Below are positions 36,501-50,107 of a DNA stretch of 64,000 nt, in pieces. The notes below the pieces were generated by a model. It searched no databases. It saw only the letters and a list, made by a program, of their open reading frames with translations, and was not told where the DNA came from. Within the stretch, counting starts at the first letter, position 1. Each line of letters opens with the position of its first letter. The translations under genes were made by a program, and so were the position numbers. The DNA is from Cordia subcordata (taxonomy: Eukaryota; Streptophyta; Magnoliopsida; Boraginales; Cordiaceae), in contig JAPTOF010000012.1 of the NCBI GenBank assembly GCA_028554755.1, positions 328,501 through 392,500 of the forward strand. The letters run 5' to 3'.

Positions 36501-39500
36501 AACAAGCACATAGCTTACCTTACGATTTTGTGGATAAGTAACTATTCTGCCATTCCTTGGTATTCAAATAGACATAAATTGACCAACAGAAGAGTGATGA
36601 GCAAAGTCCTTGAATTTTACAATTGAATGGTACATGTGCATTATGCTCATAACTTACAAATTAAAAGAGATACGAATGACATAAATCTCAAATATTAACC
36701 ACATTCAGATACCAAAGTTGTTTAGTTCTTGAGTATGAACATTGAAAACCTTTGGCTCTTTAGAAACTCAGAGACTAGACCTTTGTTGTTAACAAAACCT
36801 GTATTGACAACAAAGGCCAGGTGCATGAAATAATTTCTCCTTTCTGCCTATACTTATTACTGAAGGCATGATGTAGATGCCATAGATTAAAATAGAAATG
36901 CAGTCCAGCACAATGTATAGTTTGTAATCCATGAAATAGGAAACTTTTCCTCCATGAAAGAATATTATTTTTTAGAAGAAAAAAGTAATACGCCATTTGT
37001 CAATTAAAACTATCAAATGCAATTCACGTCACAACTGTCATCATTTGTCCGATAGCATGGATAAAAATTCTGATAGCATACCTGATCCAAATCGGAGAAG
37101 ATCAACTCTAAATTGATGACATCAATATCAGTCTTGGGGTCAACTTTTCCATTTACATGCACAATGTCATTATCCTCAAAACAACGTACTACCTGAAACA
37201 TCAAAAGATAATTATTTATATACAATTCTGAAGCTGGAAGAAGAGGGCAATCCAATTAAGCGCCACCTGTCTTCTGCTTCCAGGACATCAAGGATAGCAA
37301 AGTAAAGCAACTATAGAACATGAGTTCAGAACTCTCAGCATTTGAATTCTATATTACCATTGGATTCACAACTGCATTTGAATACTACATACCCATTAGA
37401 AAATTACGACTCTATTCTAATAGCTGGCAGCATGTTATCTCACAGAGATGTATATTCAATGTTTATGAGTATCTGCCATGAAGGTGGTGATTAGCTGACT
37501 TGGTGTTTAGAGTCTAGTGGAGTTCTGGTAGCATAGAAGAGCATATGTGAGGTCTACTGCAAAGAGCAAATGCCAGGATTTCTGCCAGATATCCCTGAAC
37601 CAAACTGCCCAAGTTTGTGATAACCACAACTATGAAAATATGCCTTCTCCCAGCCTTAGGAAGTCTTTTTCCATTTTTTCTTGCACGAGTACACACATTG
37701 CACCAGAACCAAGATCACACTTCTGTAGCCCATTATACTCAAAATCACAATGACTAAGGCCCTAATGCCACAGCTACAAAGGGTCAAGTTCTGTTTCCAG
37801 TTCCTCTCAATAGTTCCCTCCAACTCGTGTACTATATCTAGCTCCTATCCATTGCAAGAAAATGGAGCTGTTGCTACTTGCTGTATGCTTGCCTCATTAA
37901 GTTGCGTCTCCCTCATTTTGGACAGAATCATCTAGGTATATTTGTTATCCAATGGTCCACATTGTGTCTGCCCCATTTTGGGCTTAATCATCTGCTTATG
38001 GGTTAACCAATGGTCCATATCGAAACCCCATTCATCAACATAAGTATGAGAAATGGAACTATATAGAGACAAAAGCAAATCATGCCTCTTCAGAATTTTG
38101 AAATTCTATTCTACTCTCTTCTACTTCAATTAAAAGAAAACACACTAAAACCCATTTGAGATAAAAAGATGGACTCCTGAAAGGAATTCCTAATGCAAGA
38201 TACACTATCATAATGAAAATGAATAAGTTCAGTTTCTACAGAGCAAACCCACCCCAAAGTTTCCCACATTTATTGCCAAATTGCAATCTTGTACTTCCAA
38301 CATTTTTTTCCTATGAACTTTCAAACAGAAAAAAGGAAAAGTAATTTGGAGAAGCTGTACACAACCTGAAGTACGGAGTCCACCTCACGGATATGTGATA
38401 AGAATTTATTACCCAATCCCTGCAGTCATAAATTTTGTGTGATGAAACAAATATCTTGATAGTCGACCAATCAAAAGAAACCAAAAAGAATTAAAGAAAC
38501 TCATTTTATTGACACAAATAGGAAAACCAACTAGATATGGAAGATTGTCACCTCCCCTTGACTGGCCCCCTTTACAAGCCCAGCAATATCAACAAACTCA
38601 ATAGATGCAGGGACTGCTCGCTGTGATTTGCTTAAATTAGAAAGCACATGGAGACGTGGATCTGGAACAGCAACTATTCCTACGTTTGGTTCAATTGTAC
38701 AAAAAGGAAAATTAGCAGCCTGAGCCTTTCCATTCTCAACCTGCAAAGCGGAAAAGATAGGATGTTTAAAACTTGACAACTAACTAGCAAATTTATAACT
38801 GAAACAGAATAAGAAAAAGAAGTCAAGAGTAGCAGTAGGCTAGCAGCAGTTGCTGCTGCAACTAAGAAGTTCCATTGGTTCAGTAGGCTATTAAGAATAA
38901 AATGCAGGACTATAGCATAAGAACTTAATCGCTATAAGAAAACCTGTTGTTTGACTGAGTTAAAAGATTAGAGATGCTACAAAAGAATGCCTATCTACAG
39001 TTCACATAGCACCCAAATCTTAGTCCTCAATCTAGGGTGTGTCTTTCATATGCAAAATACAGGGTTAGGATGCATGCCTTTCACTCTACGACATATCATA
39101 TCCACTTCATTCTTCTCTCTATTTACTCTGTCTTACAATTTCACAGATTAAATCCAGACTAAACTGACAAGGCATACATAATCAATTAGAGAGGTAAAAC
39201 GGTATTGCCTAATCCCAACATTATCTAGAGCCACCCTCCTTAAAAACTTCTTCACATACAATCATGTTTCTCAGATAAATCATGGATTGCCAGCCTGCCA
39301 CATTTCATTACTTCTCTTAGAATCTAAAGATGTGCATCATATTATAGCAACAAGACAGCCCACAGTGTGTCCTGATATGCCTTCACTAAAAGCCTACCTA
39401 CATTGACAGCATACTTATTACTGCTATTGCTAAATGCTCCTGCAAAGTCTGATGCTAAGACTTGTAGGTGCATTTAGCATTGCTCTTACACTTAAGGGCC

Positions 39501-40317
39501 TGTTTGGGTCGGTTTTTTTCCCATGAAAAGCACTTTTTTCCTCAAAAGGTCAGATTTCTTTTGCAATAAGCATTTGGATTAGATTTCAAAAGAAAAAACT
39601 GAAACTATGAAAAAGAAAAGGTCAATTTCAGCTTATTTTCCAAAAACCATAATTTTTAGCTTCTCAAAAAAGCACTTAATTTTCAAAAGTTTCGGAAAAA
39701 AGTGCTGTTGGAAAAACCAATCAAAATGAGTTCTAACACTCTCACTCTCATTTCCTATATCACGTATCAAAATATACGCATATAGTTAAACAAATAAATA
39801 CCACCATGGTTTCAGCATACCGTTCCACTAACTGAAAATTACCCAAAATAAAAAAAAATTCACTTAAGCATATACATTAAACAATCTACATGGCACCTAA
39901 ATTCTAGACCCATTAAATTCATCAGCATATATGCACTACTAAAATATAACAGTATATATTAGCTCCTTGCAATAATATATTGTGAAATGCTTAAGCCGCA
40001 ACACTAACTTATAAGCTAAGTTGTTTGCAAAATGTTAAATGACAAATTACTCAAGAGAAGAGCAAGAGCGGGAAACTTACAACAGCGTTGAAAAGAGTGG
40101 ATTTTCCAACATTGGGGAGACCCACAATGCCAGCTCGCAAGCTCATGCTAATCTTTGAGGCTGATGCATACTTTCTTCTCGGGAAAAAGAAGCCATAGCC
40201 ATAGCCATACAGTGTGGTGGTTGCTGCTGAGAGCTTTTGCCATTTCAGACAAGTGGGTGTTTTCAGTGGATGAGCTATGGATGGTATTAGTTGACTGCAT
40301 ATTGCTGTTCTTGCCAT
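33515..40317 (-). CDS. YchF/Obg-like P-loop ATPase, chloroplast-type
   Basis: YchF/OLA1 proteins are ribosome-associated P-loop enzymes that prefer ATP over GTP. The 11 coding exons are 40317-40081, 38740-38552, 38419-38366, 37192-37082, 36041-35979, 35869-35615, 35203-35057, 34973-34946, 34639-34569, 34204-34145 and 33583-33515. They give 427 residues with all phases closing. Residues 1-57 look like a plastid transit peptide. The G domain has G1 GLPNVGKST (66-74), a G3-like [12 protein letters not shown], and NVAE (268-271) in place of NKxD, the change that marks YchF and explains ATP use. A coiled helical insert ([15 protein letters not shown]) follows G3. The C-terminal TGS domain runs from [15 protein letters not shown] to the end ([10 protein letters not shown]). 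It resembles the plastid-type Arabidopsis gene At1g56050 as I recall it. Introns 1 and 3 exceed 1 kb. Confidence 0.95.
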
Positions 40318-41294
40318 CTCTCCCTTTCTGCGTGTTCTCGGTGTGTGTTTCTGTGTGCGTGTTCAAGAATTCACTTATACTTCTCGACAAAATTATCGCA
40401 CTTTTTAAATTCATTTTAAATAATTTATAAACACCTCCAAAATACACTCTTAAACAATGCACAAAACAATAAAATTAACAGCCCATTTAGATTTAGATTG
40501 AGTTTTTTAGAAACAATTTTTACAACTTTTGGGGAAAAAGAAACGTTCTTGGAGAAAGTTTAATTTTTTAACTTTGAAAAAAAATTAAATTTGGACTTTT
40601 TTTTAAATTAAATTTGGACTTTTTAAAACTTTTTTTTTAGATTAAACCAAATATTTGATGAAAAATATTTTTTTCAAAAATATTTCTCATAAGAAACTTA
40701 TCGAGCGTTTGCTACTTGTTGGAGATCATAACATTATATAGTATCATGTTTGGCACACATGACCTTGTAAGAGGTAATTTATTGATTTATTTGGATGGAT
40801 TTTTTTCTTTAAAAAAAAAAAAAAAACAAAAGCTAGTTTATCGTTTCAATGGTATTTGTAAAATAAGAAACACCTTTAATAAATTAACCATTTTACCCTT
40901 CCTTTCGTTCTTTTTTTCACCCGAAAACTTATGAGATTTCATTAAATCAACAGAAAATCAAACAATCCCATCACTGGGACTTTTTTTCTTTTTTGGGGCT
41001 AACTCCCCAACTCGGTGGTGTTTCAACATGAGCCGCTTTCAGAGTGCAAAATTTTCGAAAAGAGAAGAACCTCTACACTTAAATTGGCTGGTGCATCTTA
41101 ATTAAAAAAAAATGATATTTGCAAGCGAAAAACAAGAGCCCTTGCAGTTCATGAAAAATTGGATTGAGAAATTGTGTCACCAACGAAAATTTGATTCAGA
41201 AGATACAATAAAATGATTATGTATGGACATGGTGTTTAGATTCATTAAGAAACAAAAACGTACATCATCATGGACACTGAACCCCTCTGTCGGG
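40318..41294. other. YchF promoter side and CYP59 3' flank
   Basis: AT-rich. The part at about 40476-40700 begins CAGCCCATTTAGATTTAG and is rich in poly-A and poly-T, like other AT-rich fragments in this window (see findings). No gene was seen. Confidence 0.45.
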
Positions 41295-44200
41295 TCAGTG
41301 CCTTCTTCCCCGATCCCGATCACGAGCATTGTCGCTCTTCAGGCTTCTCTTTTCACGGTCTCTCTCTTCCCCTCTTACTTTACTACCATCGTTGTCGCTC
41401 ATTCTTCGACTATATGAGCCCTCTCTATCATCCCGCTTTCTGTCACGCTCTCTCTCTTCCCCTCTTCCTTTACGAGTGTATGACTCACTTCTACTGTCCT
41501 GCCTACCATCGCGATGGCCACTATGATCCCTGTGGCTTCCTCTGGTATCATCATCGATGCTTCGCTTTCTAGAATCTCGGTCATTTCTTCTGCCAACATC
41601 ATCTTGTCGTGTCTTGTCATACTCTTTCCCTTCCCTCTTGTCTCTATGGCCGAAGTCGTCATTTTCTCTTCTCTCATGCTCTCTGTCACCTCTCTTGTCT
41701 CTACGGTCGACATCATCTGCGTGCCTCTTGTCATACTCTGTCTCATCTCTCCTGTCTCTGCGGCTAGCCCCATCAACCTTTCTGCTATGTTCACTTCTGT
41801 CCCTATGCAAACTCCGATCACGTGGGTCTCTTTTTCTGTCATCCCGGTCTTTAAGGTCGTTCCCTTTCTCAATTTCATATTCATGGTCTCTTCGCCTCTT
41901 TTTTTTTCTTGGACTTCCAGCAGCATCTTCAGCAAATACCATCTCGTACCTTCAAACATAATTTCACACAAATAAGCATTTAAGAGAGAGAGGACGAGGG
42001 AGAGGGAGGCAGAGGTCACTGAATAGTGGGGGCAGGGAACGGGAAAGCTTGCAGCTACCTCGAGTTGTAATCACGACCACGTTGAGCGTTGGTGTCTTTT
42101 AATATGTACTTAGTAGGTTGCTCTTTGGTAGTACGATCTCCTGGGCAGTCCGTAGCAATGTGATCAACAGAACCACATTTGAAGCAACCTCCACCTGCAA
42201 TGGAGGTGATCAGAAAATTCCAGATAATTAGAAAAAAGAACACTGCAGGGACTAAATATCATATATGTCACAGACTATCCTCAACTTCAACTTCGGTAGA
42301 ATTACACAAAGGAGATTCATATTGCTGGCAGCTAATGAAATAAATTTTGCAATGCAGTTTTGCATAAAGAATTTCTTGCTTACAGAATCAAGCTGCTACT
42401 GCTACTGACATAAATGCCATTCAACATCGCCTCGAGATTGCTTTAATAGACAAGAAAAACAATACAAACTAAAACTTTGACAATTTAACCTTGCGAATGG
42501 ACCTTTTACCTATTTATCTCAACATAGAATGGCCAGCAGAAGTATTCATGTCAGAATGAAAAGACCTCTCTCCTATGTTGATTCCTCATAAATCACTCTT
42601 CTAAAGAATTTCTCGTGTGGCATTTTTGATGAATAAACATGTCTCGTTATATTTATCTCCCATGAATAAACATGTCTAGTTATATTTATCTCCCACAGAG
42701 ATGCATGTGACAACCTATGCCAATCTTTTAAACAACTGGATTCATGAAAAATGCGACGAAGATTGCCCCCAACAGTCCGTATGCTCATTACATATAGAAA
42801 TCAGAAGTTCCTTCATAAAGGTAATATTAATAGACCCAGCTAAAATTCATCTACTCTACCCAGAAATATTGGTCAAGCCCATATACCTATCAGAAGTGTA
42901 AAAATGTGTCCAGGGCATAAAAGTATTCGCAGAAGGCCCTTAACAAATCTTGGGCTTGTTTGGATTGCCTTACGATAATGATTATCTATTTAAAACATAT
43001 ACAATCATCAGAAAATCATTATTCTACAAGCACTAAAATTTGCCTGTACCCTTTTGGCCTTTGCGTCGAAACTGCGACCACAGTTTTGCAACACTCTGAC
43101 TGAAATCAACATGAATCCTTCGATCATCGATTAAAGCGTTATCCATCTAACACAGGAAACAGCATATATCATGTAAGATCAAACAAAATCTTGCCGTGAC
43201 AGCACAGGAATATAATCATTCATAATGAATTTGTACAGAACATTATCACAGGTATTTAGCTCCATCAAATAGATTAAAATACCGAGAAACATGCAGTAAA
43301 TCTATAGGCAGCTACATGAACACTCAAATAAACCTCCTATTCTGGTTGTCCCTTCTTTTTCCTTCCTTGGTTTGGTTTAAGGGAGGTATAAATGGGTGAA
43401 CAATTGCAGGAATATAGACCACAATCACAAAAGACATGCAACTCACTACCATTCATCAAAAATGTATGGTCCACATGAAATAGATCTCTACATGTACAAA
43501 CCATTGGAAGTTGCAAAAAGTTGAAATAAGTACGCATGAAATATTGAAGCCTCTTTCATGCAGGGTGAGGCAAGCATATATTTAGTAGGGAAGTCTTGAA
43601 AGTTTTTCAGCATTACCTTAAAATATGCTTGTTCGCAAGCCTCTTTGTCCTCGAATTCTGGGAGAAAAGAGCATTAGTAAACAAGGAAGCAGAACTGAAA
43701 GGATAGGATCAGATTTCAGTTCACTGACACCCAAGTCAGTGTTTAGTAGAAACATAATTGAATAACAGTGCAGCACGCATGAATTATAATTGACTCTCAC
43801 CAGAACGATTTTGTTCAATGCAAGAAAAAGTGCAAAATGCCACCCTTTCTCTTAGCTCAAAAAGATATAGAACTGATTTGAAATACACTAGGCCAAATAA
43901 AAAATAGCACAAGCAAATGTGGAATTATTTTTCTGCATAAGGAACTTTTGGTGAACCTGGAAACATGATGTCCACCATGCATTTGGTCATTTAATCTAAA
44001 AGTTTATGCAAGCATAGAATGACTACTCCTGACAAGCAGATGATACGGAGCAACAAACTCACCTTCACAGAGATGATCTGAAGTTTGTTGCTTTTGCATT
44101 TATAAATTACATCATGAAAGCATAGGATCAGAGATTCCTTTTATTGTAGCAATTAGCAAGTGCTTTATGTAGAGTCAATGAAATAGTATCTATGCCCACA

Positions 44201-47200
44201 TTAAGATAAAAGAAGGGTGTATAAGGGATCTATGCCTCTCATACTCCAGTTGCTGTCTATAAGGAAGTACATTAACATGATATATAATGCAGCAGAAGCA
44301 GATCTGGAAGTTATGTAATGGTGGTGGGATGACAAATTGCATTGCCTTTGCAATATTCAAGCATAACAATGGTGGACGGAAAGAGAAAATTGGAAAATCA
44401 GTTTAAACATGTCGCTTTCCTTCTCAAAAGATATGAAACCACCCAACATATTCTCGTAAAAGGAAAAACATGAAACTCACCAATGAAAGCATAGCAGAGA
44501 CTATCTCCAGTCTTGTAATCCCGGATAACTTCAGCACTGCACCAGTTATTAGTGTTGAAATGTACATGTTATGGACAATATAGAAAAAGAAACAATAAAG
44601 AAATATCAGAAAGTTAAAGCACACAAAACTCACGATGTCACAGTTCCAAACCGTGAGAAGATTGTATGCAAATCTTCATCCTGCAAAATGAAGCACCAGG
44701 TAAGTAGAGAAAGCAATGTCAAAAACAGCATCACAAGGAAGCAGGATAAGAGTACCCCATGATGGAAAATGGAGAACATAAATCAAAGATGTATCAGAGA
44801 CTCACTTCAGTAACTGGATTCAGTTTGCAAACAAATAGTACATTGTCAGGCGGCTTTATCTCCGCATCAGGAATGTCCCCTATCTGCACGACACATTGCA
44901 GAATACATAGAAGACCATAATGCAGTAACATTTCACTTATTAGAACTGACTTAGTGAATCAGATTCTTACACTTTCAAGAACTACTGCACTGGAATGTGC
45001 TGATTTTTCACGTAGAACCTCTTCAAGCTCTTCGTGGCCTAACTGCTCATCCATAGGCACCCAGTCGTCTTCTAGTCGCACATCATCAACAATCTAAACG
45101 GAAATGAGGAGAAGAAATCATGCTACCAGGTAGAATGCTACTACAGCCCATACTAGCCATCTAGAATCAGATTTCTTGAACCCAAGAAAAATGAAGAGAC
45201 ATAAGAACTACTAGCAGTAGAGGAAAAGAAGATTACAGCTCATATGAGAATACGGGACCATACATGACAAAGAAAGCTTGAGTTCTACAAGAAAATAAAA
45301 TTAGAAGAGAGACAGCAAAAATCATGATTTGCTGGTTGAGTAATCCTGCAGAGGTAGCTTTATGCACCAGATCGAAGACTATTACAAGTTTGTGAGGACT
45401 CCACTGCATTCCTCCATCTTTACTTTAAAGAGAAACTACAAGAATTACACTTATCCATATCTTTATCAGTTTAAATCAACTATCTCTACATACAATCATC
45501 AAGAGATGCCAAATCTTTTTGGTTTATTGTATTCCTGCTTTCTCTTCCAACACGTCTTTCAGTTTTACAGAGTGAAAGGGATAATGGATACCTTCAATCT
45601 GAATGACAATCAGTGCATCTTGCTCTTACTTTATAGAATTCATCAATCTTTGCTTTACATATGCATGGGAAATGTGAATTGAGCAAAGGTTTATGGTTCC
45701 TTCTATTTCCATCCATATTAAGGTCAAGTGAAATTTTTAAAACACCAGAGTTTTGAGATGTTTTCTATTTTAAGCTTACAGTTGTTCATAAAGCAATAAG
45801 CCAGATTTTCTTTCCTCTCTCATACAAATAACTGCAATTGGCATTCACTATCTGAATATTAGCAGCCACTACCTCATCTTTTGGTCTCCCTTCAGGTGAA
45901 CCATCAGGAATCAACTCAGCTAGTTGAGGAGGATCATCAAATGGATCATCCAATACATAAGTGTGCTTGATCCTGTTTGCAATTAGATTCATTAGTTCAA
46001 GTCCGTTGATATAATCAAGAGGAGAAGAAAAAAAAAAAGACAGAAAGAACAAGGAACAGAAACTTACCTGATATTCTTGTATGGCCTGCTATGTTCATCC
46101 ACATATGCTTCATTTATCCGTGTCAGAGTCTCCAATCCCTCAGCCACCTCCCCGAAGATCTGCCAATGCACCGCCAGTAAGGTACAATCTTTTGTCATAT
46201 ATATATATATATAGAGCGAGAGAGAAGCTATAAAATTCAGGTTCAGATCACTCACAGTGTGCTTGCCGTCAAGATAATCAAGGTCATCACGCAATGTAAT
46301 GTAAAACTGAGAAAAGAAAGGGGCAAAGTCAATACAAACAGATAAATACAAAGGTCTGTTTGAAAGTAAATCTTAAACCCTAAAGAAAGGAAATGGCAAA
46401 GACACCAAAATATTTTGAAGTAACACATGAGATCTTTGGAAAATTACTAGTATCAGTACCAAAACTAGTACCTAATATCTGAAGGAGAAAAACTAATACT
46501 TTCAAAGTATAGATCCTCAAGTAGAAATAAAGAGAAATATGAAGGAAGTGCAAACCAGAGGAACCCCAAAAATATTATGTTTACCTAGGAAGCTATAGAA
46601 TAGAATAACACCTGCAATTGTCTAACGGAAAAAGTATAAAGGAGAGCAATACCTGTGAAGCGTTAAGATTCTCGCCAGCACTGGCCATAGCAACTGTGCC
46701 TGTCTTGGTATGCTTCAGATCCAAATGGATCTCATCACCAAAAAATCGTGCCTGATCGCCATATAAGAATCTGAAAGAACATGTTCAGTGACATATATAT
46801 TTTGCCATCTAGTTGATATAGCGAATGATCAAAAAGTGAAATAAAAGCTTGTTTATAGAGCTGGTTTACAAGAGATCCCAGAAGAAAATGGTTTAAACAA
46901 CACCCTTATTGCAGCCAATGGTTTTGACTTAATAGGAAACTCCAAAATAAGAATTTTTTTCTTACTTGTACACAGAATCACCACCGGAACCTGTTCCAGT
47001 AGGATCTCCAGTTTGAGCAGTAAAATCTTTCTGGACAGTGTGAAAGAGACAGCCATTATAGTATTTGATCCTGCAACGCACACAGTCAACAATAAATAAG
47101 GAAAACAACAGGAAAAATTTTCATGATTAAACCCTATAGTTTTCCGTATACATCAAACCATATGTGCTGAGCAATTAGGTTCAAGTAATCTCGATATTCG

Positions 47201-47748
47201 AATCCCTGGGATAGCGTGGGGTTAAAGAAACAAATACTGAGCTATACTTGGTGTACTACAACAAAGACATCTAAACAATAACAGATAAGGGAGAGCACTG
47301 CAAATATGAAGTGGAAATTTTGGTGAAATCTGAACTGATCAAGAGTATGTACACATACACTTGTATATTATTTTATAAGAAATTTATCCAAATATAAACA
47401 CATACACAGCATAACAACGCATACCAATGTACTGACATAAACTAAAACAAGTATTCATACATGCGCAAACACGAATGTATAAGAAATTTATGCAAATAAA
47501 ACAAAATTAACAACAAGTGCATACATGGACGTTCTTATATAAAATTATATATACATATAAACGTTATATAGCAAAAGAATCAGTATTATTCCAAAAATTA
47601 TGGTGCAAAAATAAAAGATAAAAAAGTGAAATAGGGTTAAGATAGCTTACTTGCAAAGCTTGAGAAAGTTTTTACAGGTTAAGGGGCACCGATCGGTGAA
47701 CACATCCACCACTATGTCTCCCAAGCTCGTCACTATCATTACCGACAT
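41295..47748 (-). CDS. CYP59: CYP59-type nuclear cyclophilin with RRM and zinc knuckle
   Basis: This is a multidomain peptidyl-prolyl isomerase that, in Arabidopsis, links RNA binding to the RNA polymerase II tail. The 14 coding exons are 47748-47651, 47070-46966, 46770-46653, 46306-46256, 46159-46068, 45972-45873, 45093-44971, 44883-44806, 44680-44634, 44536-44481, 43657-43617, 43146-43050, 42194-42059 and 41949-41295. They give 598 residues. The cyclophilin domain fills the first 160 residues ([17 protein letters not shown], then [14 protein letters not shown], then [19 protein letters not shown]). The RRM is at about 241-319 ([11 protein letters not shown], then [13 protein letters not shown]). 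A CCHC knuckle (C339, C342, H347, C352) follows. The last exon is a charged RD/RE/RS tail of over 200 residues, longer than in Arabidopsis (506 residues in all). Every junction is GT-AG. Confidence 0.96.
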
Positions 47749-47829
47749 TTTCTATAAATTTACAAATATTGACAGCTTCTCGTGGTTGTGGAGATTTCTG
47801 AGCTAGGGTTAGAAGAACACTCTCAACAC

Positions 47830-48340
47830 TTATTATGCGTTTGGATCGAGGGGAAATGGGGGGCAAAGGATTGGAAAAGTATTATTTTATAAAATAATAA
47901 CTATTTTAATTTTTATGATGAATGTTTATATAAAATTAAAAAATATATAAGAACTAATTTATACATTAAATTTATTCCTCGTTTTCCTTTTCTTTTTAAT
48001 CTAAATAAGAAAACATTTTTCATACGATTATCAAACTTTCCTTTCACTCGCCCCACCTTTCGACTCGTTGGCTGACACCCCAAGCCCAGCCCCGGCGCCC
48101 AGCTGCTGACACCCGTCTCCCAGGACCCTCGGTACCCCCCTCGAGACCCGTCTCCGGGGCCTCGAGGCCCGGGGGCCGCTATCACATAAATATATCTTTT
48201 GTTGTTAGTAAAACAAATTTTTTAATTAATTTTTATTGTGATAATCAAATAATAGATCAAATAAAATATTTTTTACAAAAAAATTTCCTAATTTTTCAAA
48301 ACAAGATAATTTTCGCTAAACAAATGGAGCCTAAGGATGT
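47830..48340. repeat. AT-rich repeat-like segment with an embedded GC-rich island
   Basis: The segment is AT-rich, apart from 48045-48181, which is very rich in G and C. It carries the repeated words GCTGACACCC (twice) and ACCCGTCTCC (twice). The left side (GCGTTTGGATCGAGGGG) and the right side (TAAACAAATGGAGCC) recall MITE ends, but no clean inverted repeat or target duplication could be shown. It lies directly upstream of CYP59, whose start is at 47748. Confidence 0.45.
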
Positions 48341-49771
48341 TTTTGGAATTTGCTAAGGTCGATAGACTATTGTCACTTTATTCTAACAGCGATTTGTGTT
48401 GCCCAATTTCTTGTTAGAATCAGGTGAACGAACTTGTATTGCCTAAGTTTGTTAATCATCAAATGCATTTTTACGATATCACACATTTGCCTTTCGATTT
48501 CTTTTGTCTCATCATTTATTTTAATACCTACTTTTTTTTTTAGTATAACAAGTTAACAAAGTATTATTCTTTTTTTCTTTTATCTAGCAAATGTTATGCT
48601 TTTAAAATTTTTCATTCGTATAGTCTCATTTGCATATTGCATATGTGAAGTTTTGTGTGTCTTTGAAATATCTTTTGACCATGGCTTTTAGGTGACTGAG
48701 ATTGTTTGCCAACATGTATGAACTTGTTATTATCTTTTTCTCTTGGGTTCGAGATATTGTTTGTTCACATTTATACAAATTAGGCACGTAATATTTGACC
48801 AAAAAAATAGATTTTGAACCCTATAAATAAATATTACAAAAGATTGTTCTTTAACGTCAAATGTTTACTAATTAAGTGATTACTATTTTTCGGATAGATC
48901 TCAAGATAAGTATAAGTTTCTTTTTTTTTTCTCTCTCTTTTTTTCCCCTTGTTGATAGGTTAAAATGACCAAGTTAACGAATTAAACAATTTCTATTTAT
49001 AAACTTTAAAAGATTATATGACTATCATCTTAACAAGCCAATATGCGCTTCCATTATGCCGACTTCACCATTCTGCACAAAATTTTTCAACAGGATGTTA
49101 TGCCATTTTATATTTTTTTTTGTTAATAAACTATTCCAAGTATGATAATTTCTATTTATTTATTTGTTTGTTTTAGCCACTTCAAAAACAAAAGCAGACT
49201 AAAAAAAGCATTTTACTTTTTTCAGCCCATTATTATTTTTCGAAATTTTTGTTTTCTCAAGTTTTGTGTCCTAGCTTGAAACAAAATAACAAGTTTCATT
49301 TATTCCTGGTATCTTCCATTTAAAAACCGAGGATTACATCTAATCAAATTTTTATTTTTCTTTTTGGTCCAAATAAAGAAGGATTTCATTTCACAAAATA
49401 CACAATAGGTGTCCAAAAAAAGGCTATACAGTTCTACTACAACAATTAATTGTCGTCAATAATTCACAAACAAAAGCAAGCTCCTCTATTTCAAGAAAAA
49501 CTTAAGGGGAAAAAAAAAAAAGAAGAAGATCTCGAAACCAAAAATCAATAACTAATCTTGGTATCTGTCATCGATCTTCAACATTCACTGGATCTTGAAA
49601 ATCTCTAATCCTAAGAAAACATATCCATGAGGCCACGCGATCATTACTGCTCCTCTGATAATTCTCTGTTAAAAAAATAAAAATAAAAAAAAAAGAAAGA
49701 AAGGAATATTCAACCGCACAACAAACAAGTTAGTAGCAATATTTGATGCGATCTTAATTAGTCTCTGATTT
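48341..49771. other. Spacer without a recognised gene
   Basis: AT-rich, with poly-T and poly-A runs. Nothing gene-like was seen on either strand. Confidence 0.5.
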
Positions 49772-50035
49772 AGGACTCTAATTAATTAGGAAACTTGTTC
49801 TTTAAGTTAGTAAATGCTTGATGGTCAACTAGTAACTTTTTTAATTCTTTTAGGACTCTAATTAATTAATTAGAGCTTGTTATTTAAGTTAATAAATTGT
49901 TGACGGTGAAGTAGTAGTTTTTTCAATTTTTTTAGCACTCTAATTAGTTAGGAAACTTGTTATTTAAGTTAATTGTTGACGGTGAAAAATTACTAATTTT
50001 TTAATTCTTTTGGGACTCTAATTAATTAGGAAAAG
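49772..50035. repeat. Tandem array of an 80-bp unit, three copies and a part
   Basis: Units begin at 49772, 49852, about 49934 and about 50012. Each starts near ACTCTAATTAATTAGG and continues with CTTGTTATTTAAGTTA and a TTGACGGTGAA word. The copies are diverged. Confidence 0.85.
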
Positions 50036-50107
50036 GACTCTGCTTTGCTTCGCCTTAAAACCCTGTAATGATGTTTAGTTATGAAAGAGAGACTCAATGT
50101 AGACTCA

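Noticed and set aside
41329..42019. Several open frames antisense to, or out of frame with, the CYP59 tail exon
   Set aside because: They are shadows of a biased Arg/Asp/Ser-rich coding exon. Only one frame continues the CYP59 protein with good splice sites.
46200..46215. (AT)n run in a CYP59 intron as a possible regulatory signal
   Set aside because: A simple repeat in an intron; nothing ties it to regulation.
47913..48185. Gly/Pro/Arg-rich 90-codon frame across the GC-rich island
   Set aside because: It spans AT-rich flanks, has no domain and shows no splice or promoter context. The composition alone explains the open frame.
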